The notes beneath the pieces are model-generated. The model did not search any database. It saw nothing but the letters and a program-made list of their open reading frames with translations, and was not told the DNA's origin. Of a DNA stretch of 64,000 nt, positions 11,072 to 20,355 are shown in pieces. Source of the stretch: Zelonia costaricensis (lineage: Eukaryota; Euglenozoa; Kinetoplastea; Trypanosomatida; Trypanosomatidae); NCBI GenBank assembly GCA_030849075.1, contig JASAOO010003469.1, positions 1-64,000 on the forward strand, read 5' to 3'. The translations under genes were made by a program, and so were the position numbers. Within the stretch, counting starts at the first letter, position 1. Every line of letters starts with the position of its first letter.

Positions 11072-11815
11072 TCACTCCTGCTCTGCCTGCCGCTTCTTCT
11101 TGGCGGCCTCCTCCTCCCGCTCCTTCTCCACTTCCACAACAAACTTCTGCAGCTCCTCCTCGGTCAGGTAGCGGGCCTCCTTGTACTGCAGCACGAGCAG
11201 CTCCACATTGCGCGAGCCGCTCTCCACCACCTCGAGCAGCGACTTGATCGCAAAATGCACGCACTCGTCGCGCGACATCGCGTTCTTGTAGTTCTTCTCC
11301 ATGTACTCGATCACGGTCTGGTCGTGGCGACCGATGGCAACGGCGCGCCAGGCGGAGCTCATGCCGGACGGGTCCGTCTTCCACAGGTGCGGCCGCCCGT
11401 CCTCGTTGAAGCCGCCCACAATCGTGGCCACGCCGAAGGGGCGACTGCCGCCGCTCTGGGTCGACTTCTGCTGGACACCGGCGACGTAGCGCACGAGCAT
11501 GTCGACATCCATGGTATCCTCGTAGTTCAGCGAGAAGCGCTGGCACTCCAGCTGCGCCTTGTTGATCAGCACGCGCGCGTCGGCGGAGAGGCCGGCGAAG
11601 GCGAGGTAGATGTGGGCATCCACCTTGTAGATCTTGCGGATCGTCCGGCTGTCCTGCAGCTTCACCGCGGACTTCTTCTCGACCGCGATGACGACGCAGT
11701 CGCTGCCGAGCACGCCGACGGCGGCCAGACCCTTTTTCACAGCCTCCTGCGCGTACTCGACCTGAAACAGGTGCCCGTCCGGAGAGAAGACGGTGATAGC
11801 ACGATCGTAGCTCAT
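11072..11815 (-). CDS. PSMA7: 20S proteasome alpha subunit (PSMA7/alpha-4 type; 'alpha 7' in trypanosomatid naming)
   Basis: The protein has 247 residues, the usual family length. It forms part of the outer alpha ring of the 20S proteasome. The N-terminus MSYDRAITVFSPDGHLFQVE is the alpha-type signature and is nearly identical to human PSMA7, as is the following AQEAVKKG. The body keeps KLQDSRTIRKIYKVD, AFAGLSADARVLIN, RPFGVATIVGGF and TDPSGMSSAWRAVAIG. The C-terminus is a Lys/Glu-rich helix (EKEREEEAAKKKRQ), as in PSMA7. The start is placed at the conserved MSYDRA; upstream in-frame sequence is low-complexity and pyrimidine-derived. Human alpha-4 and trypanosomatid alpha-7 names are easily confused, but the class itself is clear. 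Confidence 0.97.
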   Translation of the reverse strand: MSYDRAITVFSPDGHLFQVEYAQEAVKKGLAAVGVLGSDCVVIAVEKKSAVKLQDSRTIRKIYKVDAHIYLAFAGLSADARVLINKAQLECQRFSLNYEDTMDVDMLVRYVAGVQQKSTQSGGSRPFGVATIVGGFNEDGRPHLWKTDPSGMSSAWRAVAIGRHDQTVIEYMEKNYKNAMSRDECVHFAIKSLLEVVESGSRNVELLVLQYKEARYLTEEELQKFVVEVEKEREEEAAKKKRQAEQE

Positions 11816-12408
11816 GATGCCGCTGCTGCTGCTGCTGATGCGGGGTCTACGCAAGAAGGCGAATGCGTCGGTCTGAGTGTGTGCAAGTGTGGGTTGGGGT
11901 GGGGATGTGGGAGGGTAGGGGTGCTGAGGTCTGCGCTTGTCGTGCAGGTGGCCACTGAAAAAGGTGGGTGTATAGGGCGTGGGCAGCTGCACAGTCGAAG
12001 CGCGGGTTGGTGCGAGGGAGGGGGAGAGAGACGGGATGCTCTGGAGTACAACCGGGGGCTGGGGGGCGGGGGTGAGGAGGGGGGGGGGGGGGAACGGGAT
12101 GGCCAGGAGCTACGCCCGCGGGAGGAGAGACGGGGAGGGGAACCGGGGGCACAGCGGGGAGTGAAGGGGAGCGCGCGCGCCCATCGAGCGGCGGAGGGAC
12201 GGTCGGTGTCTGCCAACACGGCATGCGGGTGGCACGCAGATGCGGCTCTACAGAGGCCAACGGGGGAGGTGGAGGGGGGGAGGCAAGTCAGATGTGCAGT
12301 GGTGCAGCAGCGGTTTGTGCGGTGTGGCTGTTGCGCGCACGAGCCGCAGAGCAGGATAAGTATGGGGGGGGGAAGGGAGGCGGGAGGGGGGCAGCGGGGT
12401 GCGCCATG
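11816..12408. other. Spacer between proteasome subunit and RAD51-like gene
   Basis: No gene seen. A long G/A tract on the plus strand (about 12055-12095, including a G run) is a pyrimidine tract in the transcript and a plausible splice signal for the proteasome gene. Confidence 0.5.
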
Positions 12409-13953
12409 TCACACGTAAACGAACGACGGCACCTCCGTGTGGTCCCACGGGTCGATGCACGACACGAGCCAGCCCTCCGCCTCGCACGCAGGCGGTGCGA
12501 GGGGGACCACGGCGGTACCAGCATCACACAGCTCCGCCACCCCCAGCGGGGGCCCGGGTAGAGGGGCAGCATCGGTGCTACAAACCCCTAACGATGCATC
12601 AGGTGGAACGCAGAGCTGAAGGGCGACGGCGAAGGGCGCGCAGAGCGGGGACTTGATCACCTCCAGCTGCCACTGCAGCCGCTGCACCGCTGTGCTGTCG
12701 CTGACGTCGGCATCAAGCATCGCACTCGCCACGACTGGCGCACCGCTGCGGAGCTGCAGTCGCACATTGACGTTGTGGAAGAAGAGGCGACCGAGCTGGC
12801 CGACGTCTTCGGCCGCGGCGGTGCGAGAGTGCCCGCCCCGCATCACGTTGAGCCCGCCGTCCTCGTCGACATCGCTGTCATGGCGACTGGACTGGCGGTG
12901 TGACGCGGTGGGTGCCCGCTCTGCACGAGACTGAGGCATTGGTTGCTGCTGCTGCTGCTGCTGTGTGACGACGAGCACGGCGACGTTGAACACGTCGGCG
13001 ATGCGCTTCAGGGTTTGCAGCACTGCGGCAACTGCATTGTGTCGGCGCAGGGCGTCGGCGTCACGGTAGGCGAAGGCGCGGCGCACGAGGTCGGTGATGC
13101 TGTCCACCACAATAAGCCCAACATCGCGCAGGGCACACACCTCGGGGTCCTCAGCGGCCCAGATGCACAGCATGTCCTGAAGCTCGTCCAAGTCACTCAG
13201 TGTGGCCACGTGGACGGAGTCGGCCAGATACCGCGATGCCGCGCCTCCGCCGCGCTGCGCTTCCGGGTCGAACGCAATGGAGAGCACCGCCGGAGGGACG
13301 GCGCTGCCTGACTGCAGCCACACGCTGTCGCACCGCTGGCCGCTGCGCGCCGCGTGCTGAATCGCGTGGCGACTCCACGCTGCAGCCAGCGTCGTCTTGC
13401 CAGAGCCTGCCAGCCCCGTCAGCTCCGTCACCCACCCGCGCCGCAGCCCACCCAGGAGTGCGGAGTCGAGCGTGCGCAGTCCAGTGGGCACCGCCGTCGC
13501 AGCACGAAGGAAGGGCGCCGCCGCGGCAGAGGCGGAGGCGGTCGTCTGCGCCGAGCGTTGCCGCAGCACCTCCGCGGCGGTCTCCAGCCGACGAAGCCGC
13601 GAGCGCGGACCCCCGTCAGCGAACGCCGGCGCCTTGCGTGGCGGGAGCAGGTGGGAGGCGCAGTGACTCTGGGCGAGCTCTGTGCGCCACTCCCACACTT
13701 GCTGTAGGGACGCGCGGTGGCGAGTGCAGAGCTCCGCCTCGGCAGTGACAAGCAAGTCGGGGTCGGCCGGCATCGCACGGCGCGCCCCGCACGCCGTGCT
13801 GCAGCCGCAGCGGTCTGTGTCGGCAGCGGCGTGCGTGGGCGATGTCGCTGAGTGAGTGTCGCTGACAGGGGCCCCCGATGGCGTCGGTAGCGCACCCGCA
13901 CTGCCCGTGCGCCCGTGCGCACCGTGACGCGCGTAAAGCTGCGACGTGCGCAT
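12409..13953 (-). CDS. RAD51 paralog (RecA-fold recombination protein)
   Basis: The 514-residue protein has a RecA/RAD51 core. The linker and first strands read TGLRTLDSALLGGLRRGWVTE, followed by Walker A GLAGSGKT (about residues 180-187). Walker B is VGLIVVDS (about 278), and a VLVVTQQ strand follows. The Walker A is intact, so ATP binding is expected. A CAG-encoded glutamine tract interrupts the region after Walker B, and a long Asp/Ser-rich loop precedes the LFFHNVNVRLQL strand. RAD51 paralogs assist RAD51 loading in homologous recombination; XRCC3 or RAD51D is the nearest class by appearance. From memory, a Leishmania gene called RAD51-4 lies at this chromosomal position, but I cannot confirm the name. 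The start is set at MRTSQLY because further upstream the frame runs through the pyrimidine tract. Confidence 0.88.
   Translation of the reverse strand: MRTSQLYARHGAHGRTGSAGALPTPSGAPVSDTHSATSPTHAAADTDRCGCSTACGARRAMPADPDLLVTAEAELCTRHRASLQQVWEWRTELAQSHCASHLLPPRKAPAFADGGPRSRLRRLETAAEVLRQRSAQTTASASAAAAPFLRAATAVPTGLRTLDSALLGGLRRGWVTELTGLAGSGKTTLAAAWSRHAIQHAARSGQRCDSVWLQSGSAVPPAVLSIAFDPEAQRGGGAASRYLADSVHVATLSDLDELQDMLCIWAAEDPEVCALRDVGLIVVDSITDLVRRAFAYRDADALRRHNAVAAVLQTLKRIADVFNVAVLVVTQQQQQQQPMPQSRAERAPTASHRQSSRHDSDVDEDGGLNVMRGGHSRTAAAEDVGQLGRLFFHNVNVRLQLRSGAPVVASAMLDADVSDSTAVQRLQWQLEVIKSPLCAPFAVALQLCVPPDASLGVCSTDAAPLPGPPLGVAELCDAGTAVVPLAPPACEAEGWLVSCIDPWDHTEVPSFVYV
12943..12962 (-). repeat. CAG repeat encoding polyglutamine
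   Basis: A run of CTG on the plus strand encodes about eight consecutive glutamines within the RAD51 paralog, right after the hydrophobic VLVVT strand. The length may vary between strains. Confidence 0.85.
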
Positions 13954-14350
13954 GGACGCCGGGAAGAACAGAGTGCGGGAGGGGTTGGGAGGGGAGAGGG
14001 GCCGGAGCTGAAGCCAAGAACGGTACGTGGGAAGTGGAAGGGGGAGGGTGTGAGTGGGTGGAGTGGCAGCCTCAGCAGTGGAGGGCGGCTCAGCGGAGGC
14101 ACGCCGAACGCCGTGCACGAAGCATGCGGCCTCGCGGAGTCGCAGCGGCGCTGAAACGACAGCGGCGCGTCAGCGTGTTTACTGGAGGGATCTCACACAA
14201 AGGGACCCGCGCATTGCGAAGTTGGTGAATGCCTGGTCGATCTTCCATGGTCAATAGTTCACGCAGGGAAAGGAGGTCATGCATGCTTGCGTGTGCGTCC
14301 CCTCCTCGGCATCGCGCACTTATTCAGGTGTTGACTGGGCGCCGCGACCG
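13954..14350. other. Spacer upstream of the RAD51 paralog
   Basis: Contains the candidate splice tract above and the 3' UTR of the pterin dehydratase gene. No gene seen. Confidence 0.5.
13974..14003 (-). promoter_or_regulatory. Candidate trans-splicing pyrimidine tract for the RAD51 paralog
   Basis: The plus strand is almost pure G/A here, so the transcript is C/U-rich just upstream of the chosen ATG at 13953. It is the main reason for rejecting the longer in-frame start at 14118. Confidence 0.5.
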
Positions 14351-14686
14351 CTACAGCTGGCGTGTCTCCGCGTAGGCGGCGTTCATCGCCGCGGCGAGGT
14401 CGATGTCTTTCTGCGTCACGCGGTTGCCGGCATCGTGCGTGGTCAGCTGCACGTGCAGCCGGTTGTAGACGTTTGACCACTGCGGATGGTGCTGCATCGC
14501 CTCGCAGACCGGCGCGACGGCGTTCATGTACTTCATTGTCTCCACGAAGTCTGCAAACACGTACGTGCACTCGACCATGTTGGAGTTGTTTCCACACGCC
14601 CTCCACCCCGGCAGCGACTGCAGCGCCTGCGTCACGGCCGGGGTAGACAGCGCCGATGGGGTGAAGCGTATCCCGGTGCGGAGCAT
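14351..14686 (-). CDS. PCD: Pterin-4a-carbinolamine dehydratase
   Basis: The protein has 111 residues, the normal size for the PCD/DCoH family. The enzyme dehydrates 4a-hydroxytetrahydrobiopterin after each turnover of an aromatic amino acid hydroxylase, recycling the cofactor. The family signature is complete: E..QHHPQWSNVYN, a Leu-x-x-x-Leu strand, TTHDAG and VTQKDIDLA near the C-terminus. The conserved W of the N-terminal LPGWRA is present, followed by a FADFVETMKYMN helix as in the family. The start is set at MLRTGIRFTP; the longer open frame upstream is low-complexity. Leishmania depends on pterin uptake and reduction, so a recycling enzyme fits. A transcriptional cofactor role, as in mammals, is not suggested by anything here. 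Confidence 0.95.
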   Translation of the reverse strand: MLRTGIRFTPSALSTPAVTQALQSLPGWRACGNNSNMVECTYVFADFVETMKYMNAVAPVCEAMQHHPQWSNVYNRLHVQLTTHDAGNRVTQKDIDLAAAMNAAYAETRQL

Positions 14687-15246
14687 CGCGGTGGAGAGGG
14701 GGTCGGGGGTGAGGGGGGGGGGGAGGTACCGATAGAGGGGGGGAGGGGAGTACTGGGAGCGAGAAGGGCTGTGACGGTGGTGTGTACGCGAACAGCTGCG
14801 TGCTTTGGGTGCGAGTTGACGGTGCGCCGGGGCTGGAGTGGGGGTGGGGGTGCAGCAACAGAGGAGTGAGGCAGGAGGTGAGGTGCAGCTGTGTAGGAGA
14901 GGTGACGGTGGACCGGCACCTTCAACTCTCGGCGTCTGGCCGTGCGACGCGATTCCATTGAAGTGAGCGCGTGTGTTTGGCGTTTCCGGTGGCGGCAAAG
15001 AGCGGCGCGGGTGCCGTCTCACGCCGAGGGAGACGGCGCCTGTGCCCCCCTGCCCCTTTTCTTCCCGGTGTCCTTGTCCTTCTTCACACTTCCATTTATG
15101 CGAGGACGGGGCGGAGGAACATCGAGGAAAGATGAGCACGAGCTGATGTTCAGGCCGATGGGGCGGTGCGAGGCACCTTACTGCGATTCTACTGCATTCG
15201 CACCCACACCAGCCTCGTACTTGCCCATCCCGTAGCACGCACCAGA
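14687..15246. other. Spacer with strong purine tract
   Basis: The segment 14691-14760 is a dense G/A tract on the plus strand, giving a pyrimidine tract upstream of the pterin dehydratase ATG. The remainder holds the 3' UTR of the small coiled-coil gene. No other gene seen. Confidence 0.5.
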
Positions 15247-15531
15247 TCAGTTTCGCTGCGGGGCCGATGCGAGTGCGTCGGCCAGCGTGGCAGCGACCGC
15301 GGGCGTAACATCGGGCTCGCGGGCCCGGGCTTCAATGATAACGCGCTCAGCCTTCAGGTCGCCCAGCTGCTGTTGCAGCTCACGTCGCTCCTCCTCCAGC
15401 TCCAACAGCCGCTGATCGATGCGCTGGATGAACACCCCCACCTGCGTGTCATCCACAGCCAAGCTCGGCGTCTCCTGCGGCGTTGCGGATGGCTGCGAGG
15501 AGGCGCGCGACGACGCACGTGACGAGGACAT
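15247..15531 (-). CDS. Small coiled-coil protein, unknown function
   Basis: A 94-residue protein I do not recognise. Residues 1-20 are Ser/Arg/Ala-rich (MSSSRASSRASSQPS). Residues 30-72 form an amphipathic helix with heptad-like Leu/Ile spacing (VGVFIQRIDQRLLELEEERR and following ELQQQLGDLKAERVIIEA), consistent with a short coiled coil. The tail is Ala/Pro-rich. It has the size of small adaptor subunits that pair with larger coiled-coil partners, but no specific complex can be named. Support for being real comes from the sharply different composition of this segment compared with the surrounding spacer, the charged heptads, a good ATG, and a pyrimidine tract (15627-15668 in plus-strand purines) directly upstream. 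Confidence 0.7.
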   Translation of the reverse strand: MSSSRASSRASSQPSATPQETPSLAVDDTQVGVFIQRIDQRLLELEEERRELQQQLGDLKAERVIIEARAREPDVTPAVAATLADALASAPQRN

Positions 15532-15956
15532 CGCTGGTGTTGTGTGTGCCACAAGCTGCGCGTATCCCGCGCCAGCATGTTGGGTGAACGCGTCACCCCG
15601 CGGTGTGTTTGCACGGGGCACACGAGAAATTAAAGAAAAGAGCGCATCAATAAAGGAAGGAAAGTGAGCCGCGGCACATACAGCGGAGTAGGAAAAGAAA
15701 TGAGGGCGGGGGCGGGCGGGCGGGCGGCGACGGGGGGGGGGAGTGGGGGACGCAGCCGCGGCGCGGCGCAAGGTGTACGAGCCGACTCACTCGCTGCACA
15801 GGCGTGGGGCTCAGCGAGGATTCAACGTCGAAGCCGCCGAAACACGCCAGCGGCCTCTTTGTCTCTCTGCGATGGGTGCACATGGGGAAGTGAGCGCGCC
15901 TCCCACGGCCCACACGGTGGTGCTGTCGTTTCTTTTCCCTTCTTTACCGCTTCTAT
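15532..15956. other. Short spacer
   Basis: A/G-rich plus-strand tract at 15627-15668 is a candidate splice tract for the coiled-coil gene. The rest is the 3' UTR of the PA-domain gene. No gene seen. Confidence 0.45.
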
Positions 15957-16595
15957 TCAGCCGTAGTGCATCTCGCTGGTGGTGAGGCCGAGCGACACCT
16001 CCAGGCGGGTGTGGAGGCGCACAACGGCGTCGTGCAAGCGCTGGCACGTCACCCCATCCACAGCGATGGAGGGGATGTGCGAGATGGGCGCCGTCAGCTG
16101 CTGCGGAAAGCCCGGCGGGTTGGTGCCATCGCGTGGCACGCACGCAATCGCGCCGGTGGCGCCAAGCACGGCCTCAGCGTAGAAGACTTGGTTCAGCAGC
16201 GGGCATTGCGCCGAGGCGTTGAAGAGGACGATGGTCTGTCCCACTTCCGTGTAGTTCACGGGCCCCGTGTGCGTTGCGGGACGCGCCAGTTTCTCGTCCG
16301 CGTCGAGTCTGAGCGCATCATCGACGCTGGAGCAGAGCGCCGTGCTGGGCACCCACGTCACCGTTCCGGTGAACTCGCGGCCGGTCCAGAGCGGCGTCCC
16401 GTACGGCATCCACCAGCTCTCCGTGATGATGTCGCGCAGCAGCCGCGGCCGCAACACGCGCAGCCCGGGAGTGGGGTCACCAGCGACGCGTTCCGAACCC
16501 ATGCACAGCAGCACGGAGGCAACAAGGCCCACGACGACGGCAAAGCGTGCCATGCGTCGCGGCAGCAATGTGGGTGCAGCGAGAGTGGCTGCCAT
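15957..16595 (-). CDS. Secretory PA-domain-only protein (PRADC1-like architecture)
   Basis: The protein has 212 residues. Residues 1-13 carry basic residues, and residues 16-31 form a hydrophobic stretch (ARFAVVVGLVASVLLCMG), a signal peptide or signal anchor. The rest resembles a protease-associated (PA) domain. It has TALCSSVDDA, then GQTIVLFNASAQCPLLNQVF, EAVLGATGAIACV and PSIAVDGVTCQRLHDAV, matching the family pattern 'iaLv.RG.CsF..K...A...GA.avi...iPs..i....g..L'. No protease, RING or transmembrane domain follows, so it resembles human PRADC1 in layout. Two N-x-S/T sites (NYT, NAS) would be available for glycosylation in the lumen. Function is unknown; PA domains usually bind or gate protein ligands. 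Confidence 0.8.
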   Translation of the reverse strand: MAATLAAPTLLPRRMARFAVVVGLVASVLLCMGSERVAGDPTPGLRVLRPRLLRDIITESWWMPYGTPLWTGREFTGTVTWVPSTALCSSVDDALRLDADEKLARPATHTGPVNYTEVGQTIVLFNASAQCPLLNQVFYAEAVLGATGAIACVPRDGTNPPGFPQQLTAPISHIPSIAVDGVTCQRLHDAVVRLHTRLEVSLGLTTSEMHYG

Positions 16596-16676
16596 GTGGG
16601 AGGGAGGGGAGGGGTGGGGGTGAGAGAGAAGCGAAGCAACAAGAGAAGAAGAGCGGAGACGAGAGAGAAGAGAACA
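16596..16676 (-). promoter_or_regulatory. Candidate trans-splicing pyrimidine tract for the PA-domain gene
   Basis: About 80 bases are almost purely G/A on the plus strand, directly upstream of the PA-domain ATG. This is one of the longest such tracts in the window. Confidence 0.55.
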
Positions 16677-17555
16677 CAAATCACTAAATGAGGAAGAGCG
16701 GCGACTGGAGGCGCAAGAGCAGAAGGTGCCCAAAGCTGCCTCGCTGTGGACCTCAAAGCCGTGGGGGGCAGGGAGAGAAAGCAGGAATGATGTGCCGCTG
16801 TGGTGGAGCACGGGCACAGGCGGTGTGACAGTCGTCGTGGGAGCAAACGTAGAGGGCTGGCGAGTGCGCGGAGTGCGTTGCTGTGAAGGGTGGCAAAAGT
16901 ACACGGAGAGAGGATGGGCGAGGGGTTGTACGGTGGCCTGTCCAGCACGCTAGAGGTGACGCGTGTGTTGGGGGGGGGGCGAGAGGCCGCCTGCATTGCC
17001 GCTGTGTCCCTCGTGCGCATCGTCAGCGTGGACGAGTAGCGCTCGAGAAGCGGGCGGGGGTAGAGCAGCCGAGCCAGACTGCACTAGCGGACGGCAAGAC
17101 GAGTGCACTACGTATTGGAGTGGAGGTTAGGGGTAGGGAAGGTGGAGAGGGGGTGGGGGGGGGCAAGCACACCCACGCCGGGGAGGAGGCAACAGAGGAA
17201 GGTGAACGAACAGACGGGGGCGGGGAAAGCAAGTCAGCTGTTGCCTGGCAATGGGAAGAAAGGGGTGCGGCGCTACTTGTGACGACGGCGCTTTTCACCG
17301 CGACGCACTGCCTCCGCATTCCAGAGGCTACACAACACACACACACGCACACGTGGGCACGCCTGACCGAACGTGCGGCTTTCTTCACCCGCCTTCCCCC
17401 TCCTCTGTGCAAAGGGCTCGGCGGAAGAGGCGCTCGAGGGGAGAGGCGGGAAGGAGGAGAAGGGGGGGGGAAGTACGTGGATGGGGAAGCATGAAGCGAT
17501 AAGGAGGGGGAGGGGGGGGACATTCTGGAAGCTGTCGNCACACACGCACGTCTGG
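16596..17555. other. Spacer between PA-domain gene and pyrophosphatase gene
   Basis: Holds the splice tract at 16596-16676, G-rich stretches near 17118-17165 and 17455-17520, and one undetermined base at 17538, just outside the pyrophosphatase stop codon. No gene seen. Confidence 0.5.
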
Positions 17556-18893
17556 CTAGACCTCCTCCTTCTTCTTGATCTTGCGGAGGTTCTCCCACAT
17601 GTAGTGCGACTCGTCGACGACCTTCATGGCGTACGCCTTGTCCTTGAACTCGCCGTTGAAGGCGAACTTGTTCTCCACCCCGCCCTGGCAAATCTTGTAC
17701 ACACGGAACCATTCCCGCAGCGCATCGAGGCAGCCAGGCAGGAACTTGGGCACGTCATTGATGTCCTTGATGAAACGCGCCACTGGGTCGTTGACGGACA
17801 TGCAGATCACCTTCCAGTCCATCTGCCCATCATCGATCATGCCCAGAACACCAAGGATGCGCACGGGGTGGATCTCGCCAACGCGGAGCTGCCGCATCCC
17901 AATCTCAATGCCGTCGATGGGGTCGTTGTCGCCGCTGACGCCGTCCTCGAAGATCACCTCCGTGCTCTCCCACGTTTGTGGGAAGGCGCCGTAGTTCCAC
18001 ATCATGTCGCCGTGCTTGTAGAAGCGCGGGACACCGTTCTTGATGTCCTGCTTGATCGGGTTGAACGGCTCGCCCGTGGCGATCTCGAACTTGGCGCGCG
18101 TCCACTTTGGGATCTCGCAGATGAAGTTGTATCGGTTGGCGCGGACGTTCTCCGGCTTGGTGCGGACGGAGTCGCGCACGAAGAGTGGCAAGTCGTGCCA
18201 CGGGCTGACGCGGCGCCGGAGGCCAGTCTCCATGTCCTTGAAGTAATACTTGACGCGGTAGCTCGGGGTGAAGATCTCGCCCTCCTCCTTGATCTTGAGC
18301 TGCTGCTGGTGGTACGGCACGGAGAAGTCCGCCGACACGAGCGAGAACGTCTCCTTCGTCATCTTCGTGTCGGGGTGCGTCGTCCACCAGTTCCAGAAGA
18401 CGTCGAAGGTGATGTGACCGTCAATTCCCTGCAATTCGTCGAACATCTTCCCCGTCGCCTCCTGCGACACGTTGCGACCGACGTACGTGCAGAACTCCTG
18501 CAGCTTGTTGATGTCGAGGTAGCCCACCTGCGTGACGTCGAAGGCGGAGAACATGCGACTCATGATGCGCTTGTGCAGCGTCTGTGTAAGGTCTTCCTTC
18601 GAGTACGCGGCGAGGTCAAACTCGTTGACGCCGTCCGCCACCTCGCTGTCGCTCTCGGCGTCGTGCAGCGTGAGGTCACCGGCGGAGCCCTGCGTGCCGA
18701 GGCCGGTGCCGAAGTGCGTCACCTGAGGCACGCTGTGCTTGATCTCCGTCACCGTGGCGGACATGTCCGGCGCAGACGCCACGCTCTCGGGGATCTGCTT
18801 GACATCCTCGTCGGGGTTCGGGTTCATGGAAGAGCCGAGATCGATGGCGTGGGCCTTGCGCGCCGGGTACATGTAGCGCGTCTCCTCCGACAT
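17556..18893 (-). CDS. VSP1: Acidocalcisome/vacuolar soluble inorganic pyrophosphatase with N-terminal EF-hand region
   Basis: The protein has 445 residues, about 200 more than a bare family I pyrophosphatase. The C-terminal half is a family I enzyme: FICEIPKWTRAKFEIATGEP, RFYKHGDMMWNYGAFPQTWE and the metal-site signature GDNDPIDGIEIG (about residue 318), then GEIHPVRILGVLGMIDDGQMDWK. The N-terminal part has an EF-hand-like segment, MFSAFDVTQVGYLDINKLQE (about residue 110). It keeps D1 and G6, but the usual Glu at position 12 is replaced, so calcium binding is doubtful. This fusion is specific to the trypanosomatid VSP1 enzymes, which hydrolyse pyrophosphate and short polyphosphate in acidocalcisomes. 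No signal peptide is visible at the chosen start (MSEETRYMYP); the longer frame upstream is spacer-derived. Confidence 0.95.
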   Translation of the reverse strand: MSEETRYMYPARKAHAIDLGSSMNPNPDEDVKQIPESVASAPDMSATVTEIKHSVPQVTHFGTGLGTQGSAGDLTLHDAESDSEVADGVNEFDLAAYSKEDLTQTLHKRIMSRMFSAFDVTQVGYLDINKLQEFCTYVGRNVSQEATGKMFDELQGIDGHITFDVFWNWWTTHPDTKMTKETFSLVSADFSVPYHQQQLKIKEEGEIFTPSYRVKYYFKDMETGLRRRVSPWHDLPLFVRDSVRTKPENVRANRYNFICEIPKWTRAKFEIATGEPFNPIKQDIKNGVPRFYKHGDMMWNYGAFPQTWESTEVIFEDGVSGDNDPIDGIEIGMRQLRVGEIHPVRILGVLGMIDDGQMDWKVICMSVNDPVARFIKDINDVPKFLPGCLDALREWFRVYKICQGGVENKFAFNGEFKDKAYAMKVVDESHYMWENLRKIKKKEEV

Positions 18894-19923
18894 GGTGGCA
18901 CGGGCAATGTGGGAAAGTGCGTTGCGTACACACGGCGAATAGGCGAGCGCTGTAGCGCAGGCACACAGTGCACAGCGAAAAGCAGAGAGGAACGAAGAGC
19001 GCGCGCTGTGTTGGTCACTGAGGGCGCAGTTAGGCGTGTGGAAGCATGCACGGGGGGGGGGCCTGCGACGTGCACGCACACGAACACGCAAGGAGTACAC
19101 GAGTATCACTTCAATGAGAGACGAGGCAGTGTCGGTGGAGTGGATGTGGGCTAATGCGTAAGTGAGGCGCTAAGCAATACGGGGAGGGGGAGGGGGGAAG
19201 GTCAATGTGGGCGCAACGAAAGCGAGCTGGAGGCGGTGGGCTGCGAGGGAGGCAGCGCGGGCGACTGAGGCTCGGGGGCTGGGACGAAGTGATGCGAGGA
19301 AGCAGGAGGATTGAGGGGTGGGGGGGGGTAGCAGGGGTGACTGGGTGTGGGAAGGGAGGGAAGCACTGATGACGTATGGACGCTCAAAGGGGGGGAGGGA
19401 GCGAGAGCGTGAGAGTGTTGGGGTTTGGCTGGATATGATGTGATGCTACGTGTGTGGTGCGGAAGGGAGAGCAATTCGGCCCTGGCTGCGCGGGTGTGGG
19501 GAGAAGGTGTCAATGGTGCTACTGGGAGGGGGGGGGGTAGTAGGCAGATGGACGAGGAGTGCCTCTGCGATCGGCACTACCAGCGGCTTCTACAAGAAAG
19601 CGGATACAAATGGCAAAGTCGTGAGGGCTGAGGTGACGTGTGTGTGTGTGTGTGGGTGAGTACTACGAGTGAGCGGGGTGGGCGAGCGCTGCAGCGCGGC
19701 AACTGCAGGACGCGGAGGAGAAGAGGGAGAGGAGGGACATGGAGTGAAGTGTCAGAGAGGGACGAGCGAGCAGAGACACACACACACACACAAACGCTGG
19801 GGTGAGTTTGCGCGGTGCGCGAGGGTCCTGCGCCGGCAACTGCAAAACCGGACCCATTGTTCCCAGAGCTGACTGTATTGGAAGCGGTTTTCTGAGGCCT
19901 GGAGAGCGCAGGCACTTCACTTG
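18894..19923. other. 1.0 kb spacer upstream of the pyrophosphatase
   Basis: Mostly the 3' UTR of the 143-residue gene plus the 5' region of the pyrophosphatase gene. Purine tracts lie at about 18980-19000, 19177-19200 and 19311-19420. Short CA/GT repeats occur at about 19640-19655 and 19777-19793. No gene seen. Confidence 0.5.
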
Positions 19924-20355
19924 TCACAGACGCACGTGTTGGTGAGAGGCGCTCAGCACGCCCTCCATCTTCGCCACGCACTGCCGCCGCTCTGCGACCT
20001 CGCGGCGGAGCGCGTTCAGGAGAACAATGCGCGACATCTGCGCGTGCTTCGTGCGGATGCCCCGCTGCAGCCCCGCCACCGTCGCCTCCACCTCCGCCAT
20101 CACCTGCACCGCCGCTGCGGCCGGCGGCGGGGACGACGAGGTGGACGGCTGCGGCTGGCGCGCGAGCTCAAGGAGTTGCACGTACTGCGCCTGCATGTCG
20201 TCGAGCAGCCTCAGCAACTTGACCGTAGGGACGGGGGCAGGCGCTGCAGCGGCGGCAGCGGGTACGCTGCCTGCCGACGTCGCGTCCAACTCCTCCACAG
20301 CGCACAGAAGCGCATGCAGAGCTGGCGGTAGTGCAGGCAGCGCCGGGGCACTCAT
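19924..20355 (-). CDS. Small helical protein, unknown function
   Basis: A 143-residue protein that I do not recognise. Residues 1-25 are Pro/Leu/Ala-rich (MSAPALPALPPALHALLCAV). Residues 45-67 form a leucine-rich amphipathic helix (KLLRLLDDMQAQYVQLLELA). After a Pro/Ser linker, residues 80-140 form a second long helix (VMAEVEATVAGLQRGI, then RIVLLNALRREVAERRQCVA). Two helices separated by a short linker suggest a small coiled-coil subunit. No catalytic motif is present. The charged, regular helices stand out from the surrounding spacer, and the ATG is followed immediately upstream by GT-rich spacer. The assignment as a real gene is likely but the function is open. Confidence 0.65.
   Translation of the reverse strand: MSAPALPALPPALHALLCAVEELDATSAGSVPAAAAAAPAPVPTVKLLRLLDDMQAQYVQLLELARQPQPSTSSSPPPAAAAVQVMAEVEATVAGLQRGIRTKHAQMSRIVLLNALRREVAERRQCVAKMEGVLSASHQHVRL

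Noticed and set aside
17373..19154. A 593-residue plus-strand open frame opposite the pyrophosphatase gene
   Set aside because: Antisense artefact of high GC third positions; the minus-strand product is a clear VSP1.
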